The notes under the pieces: generated by a model
Databases searched by the model: none
Told to the model about the DNA's origin: nothing
What the model saw: the letters and a program-made list of their open reading frames with translations, nothing else
NCBI GenBank assembly: GCA_902625725.1
Contig: CACOCY010000004.1
Span: 100,001 to 157,250 of the forward strand
Direction of reading: 5' to 3'
From: an uncultured SAR116 cluster alpha proteobacterium
GTDB taxonomy: Bacteria; Pseudomonadota; Alphaproteobacteria; Puniceispirillales; Puniceispirillaceae
Length of the DNA: 57,250 bases
Part shown: piece by piece, positions 25,357 through 34,908 of the stretch
Layout of the letters: every line of letters starts with the position of its first letter
Numbering within the stretch: the stretch's first letter is position 1
Program-made: the position numbers and the translations under genes

Positions 25357-27204
25357 TTAGTTCAAACCCAATGTGGCAAGTTCACTATAAACCTGCTCGA
25401 AATATTGACTATGTGCCCGGGCTATACTGCTTAACCTTACTTTCAAAGCTTCGGTGTTTAGACTGTTTGAAAATCGGTTCTGTTGGTTAATAAGTTTTTT
25501 GGCATTTCTTTCGTTTCCAAGTTTATTTTCTGCATAGGCCGTCAAAATATAGATCTCTGGTGCTTTATCTTGAAGAGTTAGATTACCTATTTGCACTACT
25601 TCTTCGTATTTGCCGGTAAGCATATACGACATCATTAAATTTTTCGTTATATTGTAGTCGGTGTCGTTTCTTATCAAGCTAAGTGCTTTACTCAGGTTTT
25701 TTATTCCAGAGTTATATTTACCGCAAGTTACCTGGGCTACCCCGACAATGTTGATGGAGCGGGCAGAGGGGTTAAGCTTTTCAACTTGATTTGAATGATA
25801 TAATGCAGCTTCACAATTTCTAGTAATGTTTGCTTCTATTATCGCTTTAAGCGTATGTGTGTTGTGGTCTTTGTGTAAGCTTAATGCAGTATCTGATAAT
25901 TGAATAATTTTTTTTACATCTTCCTGTTTATCTTTAGATAAACCCGATAAAAGTTTTACAAGATGCAAATAACCACCCATCAATGCCTTATTTGCTTCTG
26001 GGGCCTCAGAGAGGAGTAGTTTCTCATATAAAGAATTCGCTTTATACCATCCCTCCTTTGATGCCTGACGAAGATATCTTATCATTGATTGTTGTAAGAT
26101 ATAATCATCAAAGTTTTTGAAATTACTTGAGGTTATAACACTGTTTTCCATTGCTGGACCTACATCCAAAGCCTCCACAATCTCTAAACTTATTTTGTCT
26201 TGCATTTTAAAGAATTCATTTTCAAGAAAATCAAATTTTTCAGTCCAAAGAACGCGTTCAGTCTCTAACTCAAGAAGTTCAGTTGTTACTCTTATTTGGC
26301 TTCCAACTCTTTGTGCTGATCCATTGATTAAAAAATTAACACCATACTTATCAAAAATCTCCTTATTACTGAAATTTGAATCCTTAATGAAATAGCCGGT
26401 GCTGCTGGAAAGTAAAACGGTACTGTTGTATTTTTGTAGCATTGCGGAAATTCCCTCGGTAATCGCATCACCAAGATTAAAGTTTTCGCTAGCTGAATTA
26501 GTTAAATTTTTAAAAGGCATTATTAGAATTATTGGGAGGTTAGATTCCGTGTAAACGATATTCTGGTCTTTTTTAAAGAGCTGTGAATATGTGATTGCAG
26601 AAATAATTACTGCTAGTAACAGGGTGCATAAAACTATTGCAGCTAGGGGTGATTTTTGACTTCTTAGTTTTCTTCTATGTGAACTATCAATTAAGATATC
26701 GAATGCATGAAATTCATTTTGTTTGACCCTTTGAATGCCCAAGTCATTATATTTTAATTCGGTCTTCCCTTTTACATAATCGTAAATGTTTTTCGATATA
26801 GTCACACCACCTTTTTGGGACAATGCTTCAAGTCTAGCTGCGATATTGACGCCATCTCCGAGGTAGTTCTGCCCTTGCTTGACTACATCACCACTGTTAA
26901 TACCAATTCGAAATTCCAGAGGTATAATTACGTCGGGTTTTTCATTATTTATTTTTATTTCTTTCTGAAAATTTACAGCACACTGAACCGCACCAACCGC
27001 ACTAGGAAATTCAATTAGAAAAGAGTCGCCACCTGTATTAAATAAATTTCCTTCGTATTTTTTTAAAAGATTTCTTAAAATAGTTTCACAGCGTCTAAGG
27101 CTTTTTACAGTCTCGTTTTCGTTTTCTTCCATATGCTTGCTGTAACCAACGACATCAGCTGCTAAAATTACTGAAACTTTGCGGTTTATATCACCGGCAA
27201 CCAT
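25357..27204 (-). CDS. Class III adenylate/guanylate cyclase with TolB-like and TPR regions
   Basis: A 615-residue inner-membrane protein. Residues 8-175 are a class III cyclase domain with both metal Asps (D17 in AADVVGYS, D60 in TGGDSFLIEF) and the transition-state pair N120/R124 (GVNIAARLEA). A membrane helix lies at about 185-209. Then follow a FlgO/TolB N-terminal-like region (about 220-350, with NLGDAITEGISAML) and TPR-like helices to the end. This rhizobial-type architecture is common in Alphaproteobacteria. The periplasmic part probably senses an unknown cue and controls cyclic-nucleotide synthesis. Confidence 0.9.
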   Translation of the reverse strand: MVAGDINRKVSVILAADVVGYSKHMEENENETVKSLRRCETILRNLLKKYEGNLFNTGGDSFLIEFPSAVGAVQCAVNFQKEIKINNEKPDVIIPLEFRIGINSGDVVKQGQNYLGDGVNIAARLEALSQKGGVTISKNIYDYVKGKTELKYNDLGIQRVKQNEFHAFDILIDSSHRRKLRSQKSPLAAIVLCTLLLAVIISAITYSQLFKKDQNIVYTESNLPIILIMPFKNLTNSASENFNLGDAITEGISAMLQKYNSTVLLSSSTGYFIKDSNFSNKEIFDKYGVNFLINGSAQRVGSQIRVTTELLELETERVLWTEKFDFLENEFFKMQDKISLEIVEALDVGPAMENSVITSSNFKNFDDYILQQSMIRYLRQASKEGWYKANSLYEKLLLSEAPEANKALMGGYLHLVKLLSGLSKDKQEDVKKIIQLSDTALSLHKDHNTHTLKAIIEANITRNCEAALYHSNQVEKLNPSARSINIVGVAQVTCGKYNSGIKNLSKALSLIRNDTDYNITKNLMMSYMLTGKYEEVVQIGNLTLQDKAPEIYILTAYAENKLGNERNAKKLINQQNRFSNSLNTEALKVRLSSIARAHSQYFEQVYSELATLGLN

Positions 27205-27335
27205 ATGATTCTCCGTTAAAACAGCTATCGATTTATTAATATTGCAGAGCGAGGTAGATTTTAAAAGGGCTCTTTTTTAACATTAATTAAAATTTCTCAA
27301 AACTGGTTGGTTAAAGTGAGTCAATATCAAACATC

Positions 27336-27878
27336 TTAAATTCCTTGAGAAAATGCTCTAACTTTTTCAAATGGGAAATGGTCGACACTATCTTTTTTTG
27401 CATAAAAAACGTCTACCACCATACCTTTTTCATCTATAAATACGTCAGTTACCGCTATGTCAAAAAAACCTTTAATAGGCATTGGTATGAAACCCTTAAA
27501 TATTGCAGGAAATATTTTATGTGATTTGAATAGCATTGCCAAAAAAACTTTACCCATTGACCGTTCCACCTTATATTTCTCGAAATACTTAAAATGCTCG
27601 TCTGCCAATATTTTAAATGGCAGCTCACCATGTTTTTTCATAGTACGATTTAGATTATCAGTTGGTGAATGAAAAATCCCAATGTGAACAAAATTTTTCC
27701 CAAACTCATCAGATTTTTTTTTAAATTCCATTAATCTTAAGTTACAAAAACTACATCCTGCGATTCTGTAAAATGTTAATAGCACCCTCTTACCTTTGGT
27801 GCTTGATGACTTAAACATATTACCATTTATGTCGGGCAATTCTATCTCATCAAGCTTATCACCAACTTTTATTTTCAT
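27336..27878 (-). CDS. AhpC/TSA-like redoxin
   Basis: Start placed at the ATG at 27878, which has AAGGAAT upstream; the frame extends further without support. About 180 residues with a thioredoxin fold: VGDKLDEIELPDINGN at the N-terminus, then LLTFYRIAGCSFCNLR carrying a CxxC pair. A cis-Pro-like region near DVFIDEKG follows. Membership in the peroxiredoxin-like redoxin family is clear. Whether it is a peroxidase or disulfide reductase is not. It appears to be a single gene, separated from the cyclase by about 130 bases. Confidence 0.8.
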   Translation of the reverse strand: MKIKVGDKLDEIELPDINGNMFKSSSTKGKRVLLTFYRIAGCSFCNLRLMEFKKKSDEFGKNFVHIGIFHSPTDNLNRTMKKHGELPFKILADEHFKYFEKYKVERSMGKVFLAMLFKSHKIFPAIFKGFIPMPIKGFFDIAVTDVFIDEKGMVVDVFYAKKDSVDHFPFEKVRAFSQGI

Positions 27879-28235
27879 TATTAATTCCTTTTCAAGCCTT
27901 TTGATAAAACAAAATATATCAGTCGATGGTCTGCGTATCACTAACTAATTGAAATTCGACAAGGAAGCTTAAAAAAAGGCAATATTTAAAATCTACTGCC
28001 CCAAGATAATCTTTATTCTGTGAGAATCAAAAATTTTGCAAGGTTTAAAACTAAAAATTTAATTAATCAAAAGGTATCAAAATTATCAAAATTGTTAGAA
28101 AATTACTTTTTAACGACAAGAATTGCTTATAAATTGACCACTTGGGGTGGTTTTTATAAGAAAAAGTTAAAAATCAGATTGATTTGCATATGAATGATGC
28201 TATTTAACCTTCTAAGTTTTATAAGGGAGAATAAT
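27879..28235. other. Intergenic promoter region, redoxin / TRAP 2
   Basis: About 357 bases of very AT-rich DNA between divergent genes. It must hold promoters in both directions. I found no convincing -35/-10 pair, palindrome longer than ten bases, RNA gene or remnant. Confidence 0.4.
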
Positions 28236-29330
28236 ATGTCAAAAACTAACAGAAGAAATTTTTTGACTGGTGCTGCGGTTGCAGGTGCATCAGCTACTGC
28301 ATTATCAACACCAGCTATTTCTGGTTCACATTCGTTTACTCTAAAAATGCAAGCAGCTTGGGGTGGTGGAATTTTCTTGGAAAATGCGCAATCCTATGTT
28401 GATAGAGTTCATGAAATGGCAGGAGACTCGTTGAAGATAGATTTGTTGGCCGTCAATGCTGTCGTCAAAACCAGTCAAATGCAGGATGCTGTGCACAGGG
28501 GCGTTTTAGACGCTTGTCACTATGTTCCTGCTTACTGGTACTCAAAGTCAAAAGCTGCGTCATTATTTGGTACAGGGCCTTGCTATGGTTGGTCATCTCA
28601 GGAAGTTCTCGGTTGGTGTCATTATGGCGGCGGGATGGAGCTACTTAATGAGCTCTTTGACTCGCTTGGACTAAACATTGTTTCATTTTTTAACTCAGCT
28701 ATGCCAGCTCAGCCAATGGGTTGGTTTAAAGAAGAAATTAAAGATGCTTCTCAAATGGACGGATTAAAATATAGAACAGTTGGGTTGGCAGCTGACGTCT
28801 TAATGGAAATGGGTATGTCTGTTGTACAGCTACCTGGCGGTGAGATTCAGCCAGCGATGAAATCTGGATTGATTGATGCTGCAGAATTTAATAACCCAAC
28901 ATCCGACAAAGACTTTGGTATGCAAGATGTTTCCAAGCATTATCACCTTGGTTCCTTCCATCAATCCCAGGAATTTTTTGAGGTTTCTTTTAACAAGAAA
29001 AAATATGAGTCTTTACCTGCAGAACTTCAAGCTATCCTGAAGTATGCTTCAGAGGCTGAAAACTCAAACTTCTACTGGCATAACACAAAGCGTTATTCTG
29101 AAGACTTAGGAAAACTAAAAGATATGGGTGTTAATGTCTATAGAACTCCAGATTCTGTGATGAAAGCACAATTGGAGGCCTGGGATATAGTCGTTGATCG
29201 AATTTCAGCGGAAGATCCATTCTTCTCAAAAGTAGTGGATTCTCAGAAAGCTTATGCTAAAGAAGTGATGAACTATTTGAACCTCAATCAACCAGATTAT
29301 CAAATGGCTTATAATCACCACTTTGGTTGA
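28236..29330 (+). CDS. TRAP transporter solute-binding protein, Tat-exported, TakP-like
   Basis: Start at ATG 28236 after AAGGGAGA. The 364-residue product begins with a twin-arginine signal (NRRNFLTGAAVAG), so it is exported folded, like TakP-type binding proteins. Mature-part landmarks include LKMQAAWGGG, HYVPAYWYSKSKAA, DGLKYRTVGLAADV with the ligand-binding Arg, and PGGEIQPAMKSGLIDAAEFN. TakP relatives bind alpha-keto or related acids. With the downstream amidase and D-2-hydroxyacid dehydrogenase, a keto or hydroxy acid, or an amide precursor, is a reasonable ligand. Confidence 0.93.
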   Translation: MSKTNRRNFLTGAAVAGASATALSTPAISGSHSFTLKMQAAWGGGIFLENAQSYVDRVHEMAGDSLKIDLLAVNAVVKTSQMQDAVHRGVLDACHYVPAYWYSKSKAASLFGTGPCYGWSSQEVLGWCHYGGGMELLNELFDSLGLNIVSFFNSAMPAQPMGWFKEEIKDASQMDGLKYRTVGLAADVLMEMGMSVVQLPGGEIQPAMKSGLIDAAEFNNPTSDKDFGMQDVSKHYHLGSFHQSQEFFEVSFNKKKYESLPAELQAILKYASEAENSNFYWHNTKRYSEDLGKLKDMGVNVYRTPDSVMKAQLEAWDIVVDRISAEDPFFSKVVDSQKAYAKEVMNYLNLNQPDYQMAYNHHFG

Positions 29331-29338
29331 TACTTTTT

Positions 29339-29374
29339 AAAAAGTTTGACCGAAATTTCTCGGTCAAACTTTTT
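29339..29374 (+). terminator. Hairpin after the TakP-like gene
   Basis: AAAAAGTTTGACCGA and TCGGTCAAACTTTTT form a perfect 15-base stem starting eight bases after the stop, ending in a T run. It is a good rho-independent terminator, yet the membrane subunits follow on the same strand, so read-through or a second promoter is needed. Confidence 0.85.
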
Positions 29375-29438
29375 CTTTATTTTACGAAAGATATGTAGCT
29401 ATTCTTAGGCGAATAAAATATCTGACAGGTGGGATACT

Positions 29439-29999
29439 GTGACTTCATTTGTATACATAATTGAAAGTTTAAGTGTATGGGTTGGTAGAGCATTTGGATG
29501 GTGCATCTTAATCCTTACCTTTTCGGTTTCCTACGAAGTATTTGTTCGTTATGTGCTCAATTCTCCAACAGTTTGGGCTTTCGACATGATGATACAAATG
29601 TATGGGGCTTTATTTTTGATGGCAGGTCCATACGCATTAGCCCAAGATACGCATGTTAGGGGGGATGTTTTGTACCGCTTATTCCCAGTAAAATGGCAGG
29701 CCACAATAGATTTTGTTCTCTATTTAATCTTCTTTTTCCCTGGGATGTTAGCTCTGTTTTGGTATGGATGGGAGATTGCTTCCGATAGTTGGAGATACAA
29801 AGAAGTAAGTTGGAATTCACCAGCTCGCATTCAAATATATTTTTTTAAAACTCTTATACCTTTGGCCGGCTTTTTGCTCATTCTTCAGGGTTTTGCGGAG
29901 TTAGTGCGTTGTTGGAGGGCAATGCGTTCAGGTAAATGGATGCCTCGCCTTAGTGATTCAAAAGAGACTGAGGATATTCTTACCAGTCAAAATAATTAA
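29439..29999 (+). CDS. TRAP transporter small permease (DctQ family)
   Basis: A 186-residue four-helix protein with a GTG start and an AGGTGGG site upstream. FVRYVLNSPTVWAFDM matches the DctQ signature region. YKEVSWNSPARIQIYFFKTLIPL is typical of the TakQ-like branch with a large periplasmic loop. It pairs with the TakP-like binding protein and the large permease 29 bases downstream. Confidence 0.92.
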   Translation: MTSFVYIIESLSVWVGRAFGWCILILTFSVSYEVFVRYVLNSPTVWAFDMMIQMYGALFLMAGPYALAQDTHVRGDVLYRLFPVKWQATIDFVLYLIFFFPGMLALFWYGWEIASDSWRYKEVSWNSPARIQIYFFKTLIPLAGFLLILQGFAELVRCWRAMRSGKWMPRLSDSKETEDILTSQNN

Positions 30000-30028
30000 T
30001 TAAATACAAATCCTGATTAGGACATGAT

Positions 30029-31393
30029 ATGACCGATCCACAAATTGCCATTTTTATGCTTTGCTTATTCATTGTATTAGTCTTGCTTGGATTTCCCATA
30101 GCTTTTACACTAATCGCAATGGGGGTGGGCTTTGGTTATTACGCTTACTATCAAGGCGGTATAGAGACATTTTCTGACGTCTTTAATAATAATATATTTT
30201 ATTTGCTTAACCAAAATACCTATTCGGTTATGGAAAATGACACCTTGGTAGCAATACCGTTGTTTCTATTTATGGGGTACGTTGTTGAGAGAGCAAATAT
30301 TGTAAACCGTCTTTTCTATTCTCTGCAAATGGCTGCAAGAAATTTACCTGGCTCTATGGCGATCGCCGCCCTTTTGACTTGCGCCGTTTTTTCTACCGCT
30401 TCAGGAATAGTTGGTGCTGTTGTAACATTAATGGGACTTTTGGCATTCCCAGCTATGGCAAGTGCTGGTTATAACAAACAATTTGCATCTGGAGTTATTT
30501 GTGCAGGTGGAACTTTAGGCATATTGATACCTCCTTCAATCATGTTAATTGTATATTCTGCAATTGCTGAGTTGTCTCCATTAAGATTGTATGCTGCTGC
30601 CATGTTTCCAGGCCTTTTGTTAGCGGGTTTATACATCGTTTATGTTATTTTGAGGGTGTCTGTTCAACCAAAATTGGCTCCAAAACCGCGCGACGAAGAT
30701 GTTCCATCTGTATCAAAAATATATTTTGACCTATTAGTGTCATTCGTTCCGTTAACGGCACTTATTGCAGCTGTTCTTGGCTCAATTTTAGGAGGTTTGG
30801 CAACGCCAGCAGAAGCTGCAGCGATGGGCGCTCTTGGTGGGTTAATTTTGGCGATTTTATATAGGTCTTTAACGTGGGAAAAGGTTAAAGATTCTGTCTT
30901 TCTTACAGCAAAGGCTACAGCAATGGTATGCTGGTTATTTGTGGGCTCTTGGACTTTTGCGTCAGTATTTTCCTATCTCGGTGGACATGATGTTATTGAA
31001 CACTGGGTGCTTGGAATGAACCTTCAGCCATGGCAATTTTTGGTCATGGTACAAATGATTATATTTATCCTTGGCTGGCCATTGGAGTGGTCTGAGATAC
31101 TTATCATTTTTGTTCCAATTTTTCTCCCAATGTTAGATGCATTCGGGGTAAACCCATATTTTTTCGCGATGCTTGTAGCGCTCAACCTTCAAACATCTTT
31201 TCTTACCCCTCCTATGGCTATGTCGGCATATTATTTGAAGGGAGTGCTTAAAGATCAAATTGAATTGGTGGAAATTTTTAAGGGTATATTCCCATATCTC
31301 GTGATAGTAATCTCTAGTATGGTTCTTTTATATCAATTTCCAGGTATTGCGCTATGGTTGCCTGATTATCTGTTTGGGCCTTACATAGACTAA
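30029..31393 (+). CDS. TRAP transporter large permease (DctM family)
   Basis: A 454-residue polytopic protein with about 12 helices, carrying VAIPLFLFMGYVVERANI, CAGGTLGILIPPSIMLIVY and GGLATPAEAAAMGALGG. Compared with classical DctM it has an extra loop with a long hydrophilic segment near residues 40-70 (GGIETFSDVFNNN...), as in TakM-like permeases. It is the ion-coupled translocation subunit. Confidence 0.93.
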   Translation: MTDPQIAIFMLCLFIVLVLLGFPIAFTLIAMGVGFGYYAYYQGGIETFSDVFNNNIFYLLNQNTYSVMENDTLVAIPLFLFMGYVVERANIVNRLFYSLQMAARNLPGSMAIAALLTCAVFSTASGIVGAVVTLMGLLAFPAMASAGYNKQFASGVICAGGTLGILIPPSIMLIVYSAIAELSPLRLYAAAMFPGLLLAGLYIVYVILRVSVQPKLAPKPRDEDVPSVSKIYFDLLVSFVPLTALIAAVLGSILGGLATPAEAAAMGALGGLILAILYRSLTWEKVKDSVFLTAKATAMVCWLFVGSWTFASVFSYLGGHDVIEHWVLGMNLQPWQFLVMVQMIIFILGWPLEWSEILIIFVPIFLPMLDAFGVNPYFFAMLVALNLQTSFLTPPMAMSAYYLKGVLKDQIELVEIFKGIFPYLVIVISSMVLLYQFPGIALWLPDYLFGPYID

Positions 31394-31411
31394 ACGTTTT
31401 TGAGTGGTGTA

Positions 31412-32755
31412 ATGTTTTTTAAAGCTCATGAAATCGTCAAGGGTATAAGTGAGGGGTCTTTCACCGCTATTTCCATATTAGAAAAATGTCTAGAAAATAT
31501 TGATACAGACGAAAATGAGATCCGTGCCTGGGTATGTTTGGATAGAGACGGAGCTGCAGAAAGAGCAAAAATGCTGGATAGCATGAGAAAGTCTGGAAAA
31601 TCCATTGGTCTCCTCCATGGTGTCCCAGTTGGTATAAAGGATATAGTAGACACAGTTAATCTTCCTACCAGTTTTGGAAGCAGTATATTTACCGATAGAA
31701 AACCAACATCACCAGCGCGCATTATTGAACTATTGGAGATGGCGGGAGCTATTGTGATTGGTAAAACGGTTACAACAGAGTTCGCTTTTATGAATCCGTC
31801 AGTTACAAAAAACCCGATAAATAAAGCTTACAGTCCAGGGGGTTCTTCATCGGGTTCCGCATCGGCAGTGGCAGCGGGTCATGTTCCAATTGCCATAGGT
31901 AGTCAAACAAATGGGTCGGTAATAAGACCGGCTTCTTTTTGCGGTGTATACGCTATAAAGCCAAGTAGCGGTGTAATTCCACGGACAGGTGTTTTTGAAA
32001 CATCCAAAACATTAGACCAAATGGGAATATTTGCTAATTGTCTAGAAGACTTGGCTATTGTAAATGACGTTTTATCAGACTATGACAGTAGGGACGCTAG
32101 TTGTCGACCTGTCCCCAGACCTAGTTTAACTGAAATGATTACCGATCCACCCCCTATAGAGCCAAAGTTTGTTTGGTTAAGTCTCGAATATTTGGATAAC
32201 TTAGATAGCGATGTTAAAGATGGTTTTCTTCAAATCAGGGAAATTTTGGGAGATAAAATAGAAATTGTCGACGCGAAAGAAGCCACCAAAAGACTGGTTG
32301 CGACCCACAAAACAATACACGAATATCAACTATTAGAAAATTTAGAGCCAATTAACCAAGAAAATCCTGGTAAAATGAATAAATTAATTTTGGAAGCGTT
32401 GGAGAGAGCACAATCAATTAGCTCTGATAATTTTAGTTTGGCGTTAAAAATTAGAAAAGAGGCTGTAAATTTCTTTGAGTCTTTATTCTTAGATTATGAT
32501 GCTATCATAACGCCGTCTGCCTTATCAGAACCACCATTATTAAAAGAAAATAGTACGGGAAATCCGGTCTGTTGTACTATATGGACGCTTTGCGGATTGC
32601 CGTGTTTCAATATCCCGCTTCTAACTGGTGAAAATGGATTACCAATAGGAGTACAGTTGGTAGGAAAATTTGAAGAAGATGACCGTTTAATAAGGACTGC
32701 TAATTGGTTACAAAAATATTTAACTGAAGCAGTATCTGTACAAAAAACATCTTAA
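31412..32755 (+). CDS. Amidase-signature family hydrolase
   Basis: About 447 residues; ATG 31412 preferred over an upstream TTG. The Ser-cisSer-Lys triad of the amidase signature is visible: Lys in GVPVGIKDIVDT (K76), the glycine/serine loop SPGGSSSGSASAVAAG, and the nucleophile in GSQTNGSVIRPASF (S169). The enzyme releases ammonia or an amine from an amide. Placement directly after dctM (18 bases) points to processing of the imported compound. A Cys-rich stretch near residue 380 (NPVCCTIWTLCGLPCF) is unusual but lies in the normal C-terminal substrate-channel region. Confidence 0.92.
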   Translation: MFFKAHEIVKGISEGSFTAISILEKCLENIDTDENEIRAWVCLDRDGAAERAKMLDSMRKSGKSIGLLHGVPVGIKDIVDTVNLPTSFGSSIFTDRKPTSPARIIELLEMAGAIVIGKTVTTEFAFMNPSVTKNPINKAYSPGGSSSGSASAVAAGHVPIAIGSQTNGSVIRPASFCGVYAIKPSSGVIPRTGVFETSKTLDQMGIFANCLEDLAIVNDVLSDYDSRDASCRPVPRPSLTEMITDPPPIEPKFVWLSLEYLDNLDSDVKDGFLQIREILGDKIEIVDAKEATKRLVATHKTIHEYQLLENLEPINQENPGKMNKLILEALERAQSISSDNFSLALKIRKEAVNFFESLFLDYDAIITPSALSEPPLLKENSTGNPVCCTIWTLCGLPCFNIPLLTGENGLPIGVQLVGKFEEDDRLIRTANWLQKYLTEAVSVQKTS

Positions 32756-32790
32756 GTAAATAAAATTATAGTAAAAAGGATTACAAAAAA

Positions 32791-32983
32791 ATGTCAAAAA
32801 CTAGCCGAATAGTTATAGCGTTGATTGCGAACGGATTGTTTTTACTATTTATATTCGGTCTCGCTCACAGTATATCAACTGGTTTTGCCGGATTTTGGGG
32901 GGGGGTTACCGTTTTGGATCATAAGTCTGTTCGTTACAATTTTTGCTCTGTACGATGTTTTTGATGAAATGAGAAAAAAGTAA
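32791..32983 (+). pseudogene. Small two-helix membrane protein, frameshifted at a G9 run
   Basis: A ribosome site (AAAGGAT) precedes ATG 32791. As written, the frame gives 57 residues and ends at TGA 32962-32964 with a disordered tail. If the G run at 32897-32905 had eight G, the frame would continue into LPFWIISLFVTIFALYDVFD and end MRKK at TAA 32981-32983. That makes a 63-residue protein with two membrane helices, whose stop lies seven bases before the next gene. Either the gene is switched off by a slippery tract, or the run length is a sequencing error. Confidence 0.75.
32897..32905 (+). repeat. G9 homopolymer inside a coding region
   Basis: Nine consecutive G in an AT-rich gene, exactly at the point where the reading frame breaks. 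This is the longest G run in the window. Confidence 0.9.
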
Positions 32984-32990
32984 AGGTGAA

Positions 32991-33956
32991 ATGTCAAAAA
33001 AACCACGCCTTTGGATAAGCAGGTTTCTCTCAAAATTAACGCTCGACAGAGCAAGAGAAAACTTTGAAGTTTATTTGCCAGAAATAGACAGGCCTGCTTC
33101 TAAAAATGAGATGGTTGAATTAAGTTCTAAAGTTGATGCTTTTTTAATTTGCCACTCTGAAATCATAAGCTCCGATGTAATTAAGCATTTTGATAAAAGA
33201 CTAAAAATCATTGCTAACCATTCGGTTGGAACAGATCATTGCGATTTAGATGCACTAAATTCTGTTGGAATAGTAGTTACTAATACTCCTGATGTTTTAT
33301 CTGATGCGACAGCCGAAATATCAATGCTACTTCTTTTGGGAGCTGCAAGAAGAGCAGTTGAAGCTCAAAATCTCATTAAAGAAGGTAAATGGGATTCTTG
33401 GTCTCCTAGCTTTATGGTAGGAAAACAAGTTACCGGTCAGCGACTAGGCATCATCGGAATGGGAAGAGTTGGACAGGCCATGGCTAGAAATGCTCGTGGA
33501 CTAAACATGCAAATACATTATCATAATCGGCAAAGACTACCTAAAGAGCAGGAACAAGGAGCAGTCTATCATAACTCAAAAGAAGAACTTCTAAGAATAT
33601 CTGATTTTTTATCTTTGCATTGCCCTGCCACCTCAGAGACACAAGAGATTATTAATAAAAAAACCATTCAATTAATGCCTAATAATGCCATCATTGTGAA
33701 CGTAGCTAGAGGTAAATTAATAGATGAGCAAGCGTTAATTGATGCGCTCATTTCAGGTAAAATTAGTGGTGCTGGATTAGATTGTTTTGTAAAAGAGCCG
33801 GGAGGAAACCCCAAACTTTCAGAACTAAAAAATGTATTTATGCTGCCGCATATAGGAAGTGCAACTGAAAAAACCAGAGATGCGATGGGGTTGAGGGCGC
33901 TTGAAAATTTAAATGCTTATTTCTCAGGTAAGAGACCTTTAGACCAAGTTACTTGA
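32991..33956 (+). CDS. D-isomer-specific 2-hydroxyacid dehydrogenase
   Basis: A 321-residue NAD(P)-dependent enzyme with the Rossmann motif GMGRVG (156-161) and the catalytic residues R240 (VNVARGKLID), E269 (FVKEPGG) and H287 (LPHIGSAT). NHSVGTDHCD replaces the usual GVGxDxxD loop and resembles glyoxylate/hydroxypyruvate reductases. It interconverts a 2-keto acid and its D-hydroxy acid. An AAAGGTGA site lies just upstream. It closes the TRAP/amidase operon, fitting a keto- or hydroxy-acid substrate. Confidence 0.92.
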   Translation: MSKKPRLWISRFLSKLTLDRARENFEVYLPEIDRPASKNEMVELSSKVDAFLICHSEIISSDVIKHFDKRLKIIANHSVGTDHCDLDALNSVGIVVTNTPDVLSDATAEISMLLLLGAARRAVEAQNLIKEGKWDSWSPSFMVGKQVTGQRLGIIGMGRVGQAMARNARGLNMQIHYHNRQRLPKEQEQGAVYHNSKEELLRISDFLSLHCPATSETQEIINKKTIQLMPNNAIIVNVARGKLIDEQALIDALISGKISGAGLDCFVKEPGGNPKLSELKNVFMLPHIGSATEKTRDAMGLRALENLNAYFSGKRPLDQVT

Positions 33957-33981
33957 TACAAGTTTTAGCAATGAAATGTAA

Positions 33982-34908
33982 TTATTGGTCCGAATATGAT
34001 TTTAAAGATGTAAGCCATACTCCTGGTATAATTAATAAACAACCAATTATGTGAAACCACGCAAGGCTCTCTCCAAGCAACAAGATAGCAAATAGAGCAA
34101 CATAGATAGGAGAAAGATAAAGCACCATTCCAGCTTTAGCAGCCCCAAGGATTGCAATAATTTTTGAATAACTAACATAAGCTGCGAAGCTTGATATAAA
34201 AATTAGAATAAAGAGACCTTGAAACATTTGAACGCTGGGTACAAATTCTCGGTTCCATAAAATAAATTCCATTATTGTAAAAGGTAAATGCCAAAGCACT
34301 CCCGCCGCTGACATAAAACCAATACGGATTATACTAGGAATTCTAGTTTTAAAATATCTAAGTCCGAGAGAGTATAGTGCAAAAGACAAAGTTGCAGAAC
34401 AAATCCACAAATCGCCTTTATTAAACTCTATTAGAAAAATGGTGTTTAAATTTCCCCTTACCAAAATAAGTAGAACTCCGAAAACACCCATGAAAAAACC
34501 AATTATTTGAATAAACGTTAATTTTTCCCCCAGGAAAAACACTGAGATTAATAAAATAAGTAAGGGAGAGGACGCATAAATTAAGCCTATGTTAGTTGCA
34601 GAGGTATATTCTCCAGCAATATATACTGGTCCTCCACAAAGTCCCATCCCAAACCCTCCGAGAATAATAAGATGTTTCCATTCGGAGAGAATAATTTGGG
34701 TGTTTGTCTTAATCCAAGGCCAACAAAAAGCAAATATTATCATGGAGACGAAAAGCCACCTTGTTAAAGCCATCGTCATTGGTGGCATCACGTCAGCCAT
34801 AGCCCGTGCCATAACCATATTTGAAGCAAAAAAACTGGGACAAATAGCAAAAAGTGACCAAGCTAGTTTTTTCTGGTCTAGCTTATTTAAATAATCAAGT
34901 AAATTCAT
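33982..34908 (-). CDS. DMT-superfamily transporter (EamA)
   Basis: A 308-residue protein with ten predicted helices arranged as two EamA repeats of five. The phrase PMTMALTRWLFVSMIIFAFCW in helix 2 and the repeat-end GEKLTFIQIIGFFMGVFGV followed by GESLAWFHIIGCLLIIPGVW are typical. It exports amino acids or other metabolites; the substrate is unknown. It is convergent with the dehydrogenase gene. Confidence 0.9.
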   Translation of the reverse strand: MNLLDYLNKLDQKKLAWSLFAICPSFFASNMVMARAMADVMPPMTMALTRWLFVSMIIFAFCWPWIKTNTQIILSEWKHLIILGGFGMGLCGGPVYIAGEYTSATNIGLIYASSPLLILLISVFFLGEKLTFIQIIGFFMGVFGVLLILVRGNLNTIFLIEFNKGDLWICSATLSFALYSLGLRYFKTRIPSIIRIGFMSAAGVLWHLPFTIMEFILWNREFVPSVQMFQGLFILIFISSFAAYVSYSKIIAILGAAKAGMVLYLSPIYVALFAILLLGESLAWFHIIGCLLIIPGVWLTSLKSYSDQ

